This document shows positions 1 to 6,486 of a stretch of DNA of 28,561 nucleotides, one piece after another. The stretch's first letter is position 1. Each line of letters begins with the position of its first letter. A program made the translations under genes and the position numbers. The stretch comes from Oceanipulchritudo sp049975345 (lineage in GTDB: Bacteria > Verrucomicrobiota > Verrucomicrobiia > Opitutales > Oceanipulchritudinaceae). The notes below the pieces were generated by a model. The model saw only the letters and a list, made by a program, of their open reading frames with translations. It was not told where the DNA came from and ran no database searches. The stretch lies in NCBI GenBank assembly GCA_049975345.1, contig JBNGDP010000037.1, positions 1-28,561 on the forward strand, read 5' to 3'.

Positions 1-45
1 CCACGAATGCCCGCCTCAATTGCATCAAACCTTGGTGAAACCGGT

Positions 46-73
46 ATTATAGACCCTGAAGCTGGCTTGCCAG
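46..73 (-). promoter_or_regulatory. possible promoter for a gene running off the left edge
   Basis: On the minus strand there is a perfect TATAAT (46-51) with CTGGCA (68-73, four of six matches to TTGACA) 16 nt upstream. Downstream lie AAGG and an ATG at 25 that would open a minus-strand reading frame leaving the window after eight codons. The -35 half overlaps a palindrome, so it could be fortuitous. The gene itself cannot be identified from eight codons. Confidence 0.3.
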
Positions 74-111
74 CCGAAGCCCCGCGGAACGAAGTGAAGC
101 GGGGCGCAGGC

Positions 112-114
<3 letters not shown>
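61..114. repeat. compound palindrome directly after tRNA-Leu
   Basis: Nested inverted repeats are visible. CCAGCC (70-75) pairs with GGCTGG (109-114). Inside them GCCCCGC (79-85) pairs perfectly with GCGGGGC (99-105) around a 13-nt loop. A small hairpin, GCTGG-CTTG-CCAGC (61-74), overlaps the left side. On the minus strand the structure begins exactly at the CCA end of the tRNA, so it would form at the 3' end of the precursor and may stop transcription or guide processing. There is no U-tract. It resembles the dispersed extragenic palindromes common in Verrucomicrobiota; copy number cannot be judged from this window. Confidence 0.6.
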
Positions 115-196
<82 letters not shown>

Positions 197-266
197 ACAA
201 GGGGATGATGGGGGGACTGAAAGGGGAAGGAAAGGCAGCGGGACCCGGGAGGCAACGTTTTTCTGG

Positions 267-1418
267 CTAATGCTGTTGTGCGCGGATGAGGAGGCCGAAC
301 CCGAGGGCCTGGGCGACGAGGTTGGGGATCCAGATGAGGATATCGGGGCGCAGGTGGGGAAGTTTCTCGGTCCAGCCGATGATGACGAGGACGAGATAAT
401 AGGCCATGGCGATGGCGATGGCGAGGGCGAAGTTGGCATGGGTCTCGGTGCGGCCGACGCGGATGCCGAGGGGGACGGCAAAGACGGCGAGGGAGAAGAC
501 GCTGGCGGCCATGGCGAAGCGGCGGCTGATGTGGTAACGGGCGCGCATGCCGTCCTCCCATGCGGCCCTTGCCTCCTCTGGGGGTGGATTGGCGGCGAGG
601 ACGGCCTCAGCCCGGGTTTTCTGCCGTACGAGTTCATCCATGCGAAAGCTGGCGAGGCGCCGCGGCTGGTGGGCGGCGCCGAGGAGGTTGGCGATGGGCA
701 GGCGGATGCGGGCGTCGCGGAAGGTGAGGGTCGGCTGGATGCCCTTGAGGTTGTCGGGTTCGCGCGGGTCGCGCAGCTCGGTGAACCCGTCAATGAGGGT
801 GAGGACCAGGGAATCGGTCTCCTCGTCGAAGGTGAAGGTTCCCTCGTCGGCGCGAAGCAGGCGGACGGCCCGTTTCTGTTCATCCAGTTCCCATAGCCAG
901 AACTCCATCATCCGGTCCTCCTTTTTTTCCCCGACATACAGGACGTAGCCGGGGAAGTCGTGAATGAAGGTGCGCGGGACGATGAAGCGGAGGGGATCGT
1001 TGCGGACGAGGTCGTTGAGAATCCCCTTGTAGGAGGCGCGGGCCTGCGGGGCGTGGACGGCATTGATATAGACCGCCAGCAGGCTGCCGCAAAGGGAGAC
1101 GAACAGCACCGGCGCGGCGACCGTGTAGAGGGAAACCCCGGCGGACTTGAGGGCGGTGAGCTCCTGGTTGGCGGACAGCCGGCCCATGGTCATGAGGATG
1201 CCGATCAGCACCCCGAGGGGCATGGCGAAGGAGACCGCGTAGGGCACCAGCAGGGCCAGCAGTTCAAAAAACAGCCGCAGGGGAATGGTCCCCTCCGCGA
1301 GCAGGCCGAGGATATCCCGCATCGCGTTGCCGGTGATCAGGATGAAGACAAAGACCATGATCCCGGCGAGGCTCGTGACGGCCACGTTCTTGCAGAGATA
1401 TCGGCTGAGGATGAGCAT
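267..1418 (-). CDS. LptF/LptG-family permease (YjgP/YjgQ)
   Basis: Inner-membrane permease of the LptF/LptG family, which with the LptB ATPase extracts lipopolysaccharide from the inner membrane and passes it to the periplasmic bridge. The 383-residue product has N-terminal membrane segments at about 11-35 and 50-80, then the family signature GRLSANQELTALKSAGVS. A soluble periplasmic domain spans about 130-265, and a C-terminal membrane block (about 310-380) includes a motif resembling VPLGIR. I chose the ATG at 1418. A longer frame to 1490 would run back into the upstream aminotransferase gene and add a non-family leader. GGAAGA lies just ahead of this ATG. LptF versus LptG cannot be decided; no partner permease is in the window. 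It implies a Gram-negative envelope with LPS. Confidence 0.85.
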   Translation of the reverse strand: MLILSRYLCKNVAVTSLAGIMVFVFILITGNAMRDILGLLAEGTIPLRLFFELLALLVPYAVSFAMPLGVLIGILMTMGRLSANQELTALKSAGVSLYTVAAPVLFVSLCGSLLAVYINAVHAPQARASYKGILNDLVRNDPLRFIVPRTFIHDFPGYVLYVGEKKEDRMMEFWLWELDEQKRAVRLLRADEGTFTFDEETDSLVLTLIDGFTELRDPREPDNLKGIQPTLTFRDARIRLPIANLLGAAHQPRRLASFRMDELVRQKTRAEAVLAANPPPEEARAAWEDGMRARYHISRRFAMAASVFSLAVFAVPLGIRVGRTETHANFALAIAIAMAYYLVLVIIGWTEKLPHLRPDILIWIPNLVAQALGFGLLIRAQQH

Positions 1419-1430
1419 TCTTCCAACAAT

Positions 1431-1450
1431 CGGGACCGGTCCCGGTCCCG
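1431..1450 (-). other. GC-rich hairpin between patB-like and permease genes
   Basis: The 20 nt read CGGGACCG-GGAC-CGGTCCCG on the minus strand: a perfect 8-bp stem with a 4-nt loop. It starts 2 nt after the aminotransferase stop and ends 12 nt before the permease ATG. There is no U-run, so a classical terminator is doubtful. It could attenuate or process the joint transcript. Confidence 0.45.
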
Positions 1451-1452
1451 AT

Positions 1453-2607
1453 TTATGGTAAGTTATGAACCGCCTGCGCCATCCGATCAAGCGCGCAATC
1501 GAGCATTTCGCGGGGGCAGCCGAAATTCAGGCGAAGGAACCCGGGGGCGCCGAAGAGGGCGCCGTTGCTGAGGCCGACGCCGTGTTCCTCGAAATAGCGG
1601 TCCGGGGCATCGAGATGCAGATCCCGCACATCCATCCAGGCAAGGTAAGTGGCCTCCGGGGGGAACATACGGATGCGGGGCATCCGCTCCCGGATGAAGG
1701 CATGGGCCCGTTCATAATTCCCCCTGAGGACCCTGAGCAGCTCCTGGCGCCAGGGTTCCCCGTGCCGGTAGGCCGCCTCGCAGCCCACATAGCCCAGGCA
1801 GTTGATCTCCGTGATCATCCCGCGCGAGGCCTTCTGGAAGCGCAGTCGCAGGGACCGATCCGGAATGATGATGTAGCTGCAGGAAAGCCCCGGGACATTG
1901 TAGGTCTTGCTGGGGGCCATGAGAGTGAGACTGTGGTCCATGGCCCACGGGTCGACGTTCAGGATCGTGTGGTGCCTGGCCTTCTCCCCGATAATCAGGT
2001 CGCAGTGGATCTCATCGGAGACAATGATCAGGTCATGCCTCCGGCAGAAGTCGACCACCTGTTTCAATTCCTCGAGGCTCCATGCCCGGCCAACCGGGTT
2101 GTGGGGATTGCAGAGGATGAAGAAGCGGGTTCGCTCATGGACCGCCGCCTCCATGGCCGGGAAGTCAAACGTGTAGCGTTCGCCCTCGACCTTGAGCGGC
2201 ACGGCCAGCAGTTCCTTGTCCTGCCATTCGGGAGCGGTGAGGAACGGCGGATACACGGGGGTGTTGGTCAGGACCGCGTCGCCCGGCTTTTCAAAGGCCC
2301 GCGAGGCAGTGTTGAGCGCGGGGACCAGCCCCGGCATCCAGACGATCCATTCCCGTTTGATTTCGAGCCCGTGGGCCCGCTGGAGATAGTCCATGACCGC
2401 CTCCTCGACGGAGGGATAGGGAATGGTGTAGCCATAGACCCCGTGCTCGACCCTGCGGGCCAGGGCTTCCCGCACCTCGGGCGGGGAGGGGAAATCCATG
2501 TCCGCCACCCACATGGGGAGGATGTCCCGGCCCTTGTAACGGTCCCATTTCAGGCTCCCGGTGTTGGCCCGGTCCGGCACCGTAGTGAAATCAAAACTCG
2601 ATTGCAT
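1453..2607 (-). CDS. patB: PLP-dependent aminotransferase, PatB/MalY type (cystathionine beta-lyase-like)
   Basis: Fold-type I PLP enzyme of the PatB/MalY group. Members usually act as C-S beta-lyases (cystathionine to homocysteine, pyruvate and ammonia), sometimes as aminotransferases. The 384 residues match the usual length. Visible family motifs are the N-terminal LPMWVADMDFPSPPEV (30-45), YGYTIPY (58-64), NPHNPVGRAWS (167-177), SDEIHCDL (197-204), the Schiff-base lysine K234 in APSKTYNVPGL, and a C-terminal LRLNFGCPR arginine segment. The ATG at 2607 gives the standard family start; an upstream extension to 2718 reads through repeat-rich sequence and looks spurious. The Shine-Dalgarno is weak. 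It is probably cotranscribed with the permease, but I see no functional link to it. Confidence 0.92.
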   Translation of the reverse strand: MQSSFDFTTVPDRANTGSLKWDRYKGRDILPMWVADMDFPSPPEVREALARRVEHGVYGYTIPYPSVEEAVMDYLQRAHGLEIKREWIVWMPGLVPALNTASRAFEKPGDAVLTNTPVYPPFLTAPEWQDKELLAVPLKVEGERYTFDFPAMEAAVHERTRFFILCNPHNPVGRAWSLEELKQVVDFCRRHDLIIVSDEIHCDLIIGEKARHHTILNVDPWAMDHSLTLMAPSKTYNVPGLSCSYIIIPDRSLRLRFQKASRGMITEINCLGYVGCEAAYRHGEPWRQELLRVLRGNYERAHAFIRERMPRIRMFPPEATYLAWMDVRDLHLDAPDRYFEEHGVGLSNGALFGAPGFLRLNFGCPREMLDCALDRMAQAVHNLP

Positions 2608-2930
2608 GGTGGATTTCTTCAGCTGAGTTTTTGGGAAACGCAAAAGAAATCGGTGAAGCCGTGGAAGGTGATGAAAAGATTGAACCGCTGAGCGCGCAGA
2701 GATCGCAGAGGGCATCAATTATACCTTCTTCAAATAGAAATGCATGAATAACAATGTAATCTCTCACGGTGGCACGGAGAACACAGAGAAAGTATTGATC
2801 CAGTCTCCGAGCGCTCCGTGGGTCCGTGAGAGATTATTGAGAACTTAGGCGGATTCATTTAGATTTGGTTTTAGAACTTCGCGGACTCGGAGATCTCCGC
2901 GGTATTAATTACGACGGGGTGGGTGACAGA
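2608..2930. other. 323-nt non-coding gap with nested palindromic repeats
   Basis: No credible gene lies here and the base composition is visibly poorer in GC than the flanks. It holds a well-matched inner palindrome (2757-2836). Outside it are two weaker related arms, 2684-2710 (starts ACCGCTGAGCGCGCAGAG) and 2877-2903 (ends TCTCCGCGGT). These are inverted copies at 18 of 27 positions, partly because both follow a 9-nt ACCGCNGAG-like periodicity. This resembles the decayed dispersed repeats seen between genes in many PVC genomes. The promoter of the aminotransferase gene should lie here, but I cannot point to convincing -35/-10 boxes. Confidence 0.5.
2757..2836. repeat. large imperfect palindrome (CTCTCACGG type)
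   Basis: Arms 2757-2779 (TAATCTCTCACGG then TGGCACGGAG) and 2814-2836 (CTCCGTGGGT then CCGTGAGAGATTA) are inverted copies matching at 20 of 23 positions, with a 34-nt spacer. The outer 13 bp pair perfectly. The spacer starts AACACAGAGAAAG, typical of a dispersed repeat family rather than of a gene regulator. Confidence 0.7.
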
Positions 2931-4040
2931 TCAGTACCGGCAGTCCTTCTGCACGCACTGCATGAACCAGCGCATGCGCCCGACGCCCGTGCCGGCGGCG
3001 AGGGAACCGGCGGTGGCGACGGTCAATCCCCCACCCTGGCCGGCCTTCTCAAAATCGGAGCGCACCCACCGGCGGATTTTGTCCGGGCTCCCGTTGCGCA
3101 GGAGGAAGGGAGGCATATGCCCGAGAATCATCGCCTCCGGCAATTCCCTGCGGATGGTGGCGACGTCGATTTCCGGGCCGAGGTTCACGGAGGTGATGCC
3201 CAACCGCTTCAGGAACGGGATGATGTGCTCCATACCGCTGTCGGAATGGTGGTACCGGGTGCTGCCCGGAGGGGCCAGTTCATCAAGGACGTTTTCCAGG
3301 ACCGGGTAGCAGAATTCCTCATACAGCGAAGGGTTGAAAAGCGCGGAATTGTCATCCGCAATCCACCAGCCCGGTTCCTCGTTGCCGCTGAATTCACGCA
3401 GGAAGCGGTTGAACTCCACCATCTTCTCCGCGAGGATCCGCGAAAATCGGCGCATCAGCTCCGGCTCGTCGATCATCCAGAAGAAGGCGTCCTCCGGGGC
3501 GAGGATGGAGGTGATGACGGTGGCCGGCCCGCGGCTTCCGGTCCCCAGCTTCGGCAGGGGCTTGCCCTCCGCCTTGCGGTGCTCCCACTCCTCGAGGTAC
3601 GGTTCCGGCAAGGCCCAGTCCCGCATGTCGGTGGCCTCGGCCCGGTCGAGGATGCGGGCGAATTCCCCCGGATCATCGGTGGCCGGCACCAACCAGGGGG
3701 TCCCCCGTTCCTCGTAGCGGAAATGACAATCAAAGAGGTTTTCAATGCGCCGCGGTTCGCTCTCCCAGGTGTCCTCGGAAAAGAAGGAGGCGCCCGTGTA
3801 TTCCCGGGTAATATCATTGGCCTCCCGGTGCAGCGCGTCGCGGTGGTTCTTGTCCCGGTAGTACCGGAGGGTCGAGGAAACGCCCAGAAACTCAAACAGC
3901 CAGTGGTCATCGGGCGCAAACTGCAGGGCGCAGCGCGGCTTGTTTGTCGTGAATTCCCGGCACTGCCGGTTTTCCTCCCAGAAGGCCACCGGGTCCAGGT
4001 CCTCGGTGAGCTCGATGAATTCCGGTTCAATCAGAGCCAT
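2931..4040 (-). CDS. uroporphyrinogen decarboxylase (UroD) superfamily protein, methyltransferase-like
   Basis: A 369-residue member of the UroD TIM-barrel superfamily, which includes HemE and the corrinoid:coenzyme methyltransferases (MtaA/MtbA/CmuA type). Family-like segments are the DPVAFWEENR start, a mid-barrel EDAFFWMIDEPELMRRF helix, WWIADDNSALFNPSLYEEF, and YHHSDSGMEHIIPFLKRLGI followed by VNLGPEID. The HxC zinc motif of classical MtaA/MtbA enzymes is not seen; the corresponding strand reads HHSDS. The product is therefore probably not HemE and may act on a methylated substrate or a corrinoid protein, with different metal ligands. No corrinoid gene is adjacent; one lies at 14706. The ATG at 4040 follows an AT-rich leader with no clear Shine-Dalgarno. 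Exact substrate is unknown. Confidence 0.8.
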   Translation of the reverse strand: MALIEPEFIELTEDLDPVAFWEENRQCREFTTNKPRCALQFAPDDHWLFEFLGVSSTLRYYRDKNHRDALHREANDITREYTGASFFSEDTWESEPRRIENLFDCHFRYEERGTPWLVPATDDPGEFARILDRAEATDMRDWALPEPYLEEWEHRKAEGKPLPKLGTGSRGPATVITSILAPEDAFFWMIDEPELMRRFSRILAEKMVEFNRFLREFSGNEEPGWWIADDNSALFNPSLYEEFCYPVLENVLDELAPPGSTRYHHSDSGMEHIIPFLKRLGITSVNLGPEIDVATIRRELPEAMILGHMPPFLLRNGSPDKIRRWVRSDFEKAGQGGGLTVATAGSLAAGTGVGRMRWFMQCVQKDCRY

Positions 4041-4094
4041 AGGTATATTGGATAAAAAAACCAGCAGCGCTTTGCAAGTACCGAGTGCCCCATC

Positions 4095-4161
4095 AAGGAG
4101 CGGCGGTTTTCAACCGCCGTCAACTTTGGCGACACACGGCGGTTGCAAACCGCCGCTCCTT
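4095..4161. repeat. near-perfect palindrome (AGCGGCGGTT type) after the GH88 gene
   Basis: Arms 4095-4120 and 4136-4161 are 26 nt each and inverted copies with one mismatch, separated by 15 nt. The arm begins AAGGAGCGGCGGTTTTCAAC. It lies 12 nt downstream of the GH88 stop on the minus strand, so it would form a very stable hairpin at the transcript end. Its core is a typical dispersed palindrome of Verrucomicrobiota and Lentisphaerota as I know them. It can also be read as meaningless peptides on both strands, so any small ORF called here is spurious. Confidence 0.85.
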
Positions 4162-4172
4162 GAAGAGTTCGC

Positions 4173-6443
4173 TCAGCGCACGCGTTCGACCTGCAACCGG
4201 TACAGCGCCGCCCCGCTGGCGGGCAGCGGTTCTGATATGATCTGGCTGTTCCATCCACCCGTGCCCAAAGGATCGATGCGATCAACCACCAGCCATGTCT
4301 GGCCGCCATCCATACTCCGAACCAATTGATAGCTCAGGTCACTGTATTCGCCCTTGAAGGGATAGCTGAGCTCCAATCCGGTCGGGATGGAATTCAGCAC
4401 CAGGCCCGCCAAGGCGACATCCGGCAAGTGCGGATCGGTTCCCATCGCGTACTCCATGAGGCTGGAACGCCCGTCCCGGTCGAGGTCGCTGAAGTCGGCC
4501 GCAAACATCGAAAGGGGCTCCGCGTAGTTGGCCGCCTTCCATGCCATATAGGGCGCCCATTCCGCGGCGGAGACGGACCCGCTGACCGTTACACCGTCAA
4601 AAAAGAGGGAATGCCCCATGCCCCCGAAACCAATCCCGCCCGCCCCGGCAATCGCCGGATCCTGCAAGGATCCCCACGGACTGGCATCGACGGATACCGT
4701 AATGGAATCGCCGGTGCGGCTGATCGTGACATCATGATACCCCTGGCCGGACCAATTCTGGGGAATGGAGGCAACCAATCCGGCAATCCCGGCCTGGACA
4801 GCGTACACTCCCGATGTGCCGGACTCGCTTCCCAGTTTCAGGAAACAGTAGTTCTCTTCATCCTCGTAGCCAAAAACAAATACAACAATGACCGGGTCCG
4901 GAAAAGCGAGGTTTTCGTCCGCCCGGAAGGAGAAACTGGCCGAGAAATCCCCCGCGCTGGCGTGACGATAGAGGGCGAAGTCGGCCGGAAGGACCGTGGA
5001 AACGGTTTCCTTTCCCTGCATGCGGAGGCGGGCCTCCCCCTGGTCCAGTTGCACCTTCCACAGGTGCGGGGCCAAGGCCGTGTAGTTGGCAAGATCCCCC
5101 CAGCCCGGGTCGGAATCAAAGATGCTTTCCGGCTCCACCAGCTCCTGATACCGCCGCAGGGCCTCGACGAAGAAGAAGTCGCCCCAGATCTGCCCCTTTT
5201 CGGTTCCCGGAAAGTTGTAGGTCCCCTGACCGAGGATGCTCTCCTTGGTCGGGTTCCCGCTTCCGTCCTCGGCGAGGTAGCCGGGCGTGGCCAGCGTGGT
5301 CAGGATGTGCACCGCGTAGTCGAAATACTCCTGCCGGAGGTCATCGGTCTCCGCCAACTGGCAGGCCAGCAGCAGCGACGAGGCGGCCAGGGCGGCCGCC
5401 GAGGTGTCGCGGCCGTAGCGGAGCGCGGGGGTGCCCGCGCCGAAGCGGAATTCCAGCTCCGCGTCGGTCAGGTCCGGAGCGATGAAGTCCCAGTAGGGAA
5501 CCCCGTCCTCCGGACAGTTGTCGCGATAAAATGTATACAAATCATGGAAGGCCTCCCCCATGGCGGGATCACGGGTCTCGCACCAGGCGCTGGCGAACCC
5601 GTGCATCCCCCACCCCTGGCCGCGAGACCATGTGCTGAAGTAACTGTAGCCCTGGTGGCCGCAGGTTCGGAGAAATTCGCCGGTTTCCGTATCATAGCTA
5701 ACCAGTTGGGCCGTGCTTCCGTCCTCCCGGATGTTGTCGCGAACCAGATTGTTCATGTGGCTGACGGCCCGCTCCCACATGGTCAGGTCCGAGTCGATCT
5801 TCGCCTGATGAAAAAGAATCTCCAGGTTCGGGGCTGAATCGATGATGGTGTTCTTGAAGGCGCTCCAGCCTCCCTGCAAGCCGTCGTAGCGAAGACTCCG
5901 GCCCCAGGAAAAGCTCCAGAGCGACCCGACGGCCGGCATCCAGGAGTCCTCCGCCAGGTGATCCGCCGCCGTTTGCATCACTGCCATGTCGCCGGGATCC
6001 GTCCCGTCATGGGCGATGCGCCGGGCATAGCTGTTCATGAAGTGAAAGCCGATGTTCATCTGCATGTCGCCGCCGGCGGTTTTCAGCACCTCGATGCCGT
6101 CCGTGAAGGCCCGGGCCTTCCCCAGCCAGTAGACATCGCCGGTCAGGTCGTACAGGTCCCACATCAGCCCGGGGGTGAATCCCGCTCCCCAGTTTCCCGT
6201 GCGGGACTGGAAGCCCCAGGCCACATCGCCGGAGTCGCCGGTCGTCGCCTTGGGAAAGTCCGGCGCGCTGACCGCCCAGTCCGGGTTCACCCCCGCGGTG
6301 GGATACCCCATGAGCAGGAGGGTGTTCCGCATCTGTGAATCGGAGAAAGCAATGGCATCCTCGATGACGGGATCCATTTGCGCCTGGGAGGCGACGGGCA
6401 GGAGGAAAAGCAGAAGCGGAGCGAGGAATGACTTGGGGGGCAT
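4173..6443 (-). CDS. secreted GH88-type glycoside hydrolase (unsaturated glucuronyl hydrolase-like) with C-terminal extension
   Basis: GH88 enzymes remove unsaturated uronic acids from oligosaccharides released by polysaccharide lyases. The 756-residue product has a signal peptide (about 1-22, hydrophobic LAPLLLFLLP, then ASQAQ) and an (alpha/alpha)6-barrel domain at about 25-440. Family motifs include IIDSAPNLEIL with the expected catalytic Asp (about D202), GHQGYSYFSTWSRGQGWGMH, GRDTSAAALAASSLLL and IWGDFFFVEAL. The other conserved Asp, normally in HDxGF, appears as Asn (MNIGF, about N130). A beta-rich LamG-like region (about 450-630) and a DLDRDGRSSLMEYAMGTDP segment (about 650-668) follow, as in many secreted Verrucomicrobiota proteins. 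A GTG at 6452 could add three residues. It lies 43 nt after the GH94 gene, probably in the same operon. Confidence 0.85.
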   Translation of the reverse strand: MPPKSFLAPLLLFLLPVASQAQMDPVIEDAIAFSDSQMRNTLLLMGYPTAGVNPDWAVSAPDFPKATTGDSGDVAWGFQSRTGNWGAGFTPGLMWDLYDLTGDVYWLGKARAFTDGIEVLKTAGGDMQMNIGFHFMNSYARRIAHDGTDPGDMAVMQTAADHLAEDSWMPAVGSLWSFSWGRSLRYDGLQGGWSAFKNTIIDSAPNLEILFHQAKIDSDLTMWERAVSHMNNLVRDNIREDGSTAQLVSYDTETGEFLRTCGHQGYSYFSTWSRGQGWGMHGFASAWCETRDPAMGEAFHDLYTFYRDNCPEDGVPYWDFIAPDLTDAELEFRFGAGTPALRYGRDTSAAALAASSLLLACQLAETDDLRQEYFDYAVHILTTLATPGYLAEDGSGNPTKESILGQGTYNFPGTEKGQIWGDFFFVEALRRYQELVEPESIFDSDPGWGDLANYTALAPHLWKVQLDQGEARLRMQGKETVSTVLPADFALYRHASAGDFSASFSFRADENLAFPDPVIVVFVFGYEDEENYCFLKLGSESGTSGVYAVQAGIAGLVASIPQNWSGQGYHDVTISRTGDSITVSVDASPWGSLQDPAIAGAGGIGFGGMGHSLFFDGVTVSGSVSAAEWAPYMAWKAANYAEPLSMFAADFSDLDRDGRSSLMEYAMGTDPHLPDVALAGLVLNSIPTGLELSYPFKGEYSDLSYQLVRSMDGGQTWLVVDRIDPLGTGGWNSQIISEPLPASGAALYRLQVERVR

Positions 6444-6486
6444 TTTCAGCACTTTCAGTTTTGGGGTTTAAAAATTGAAATCCATG

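Noticed and set aside
4031..4329. Small reading frames crossing the palindrome at 4095-4161
   Set aside because: They arise on both strands from the inverted repeat itself. Neither has a ribosome binding site or a recognisable domain.
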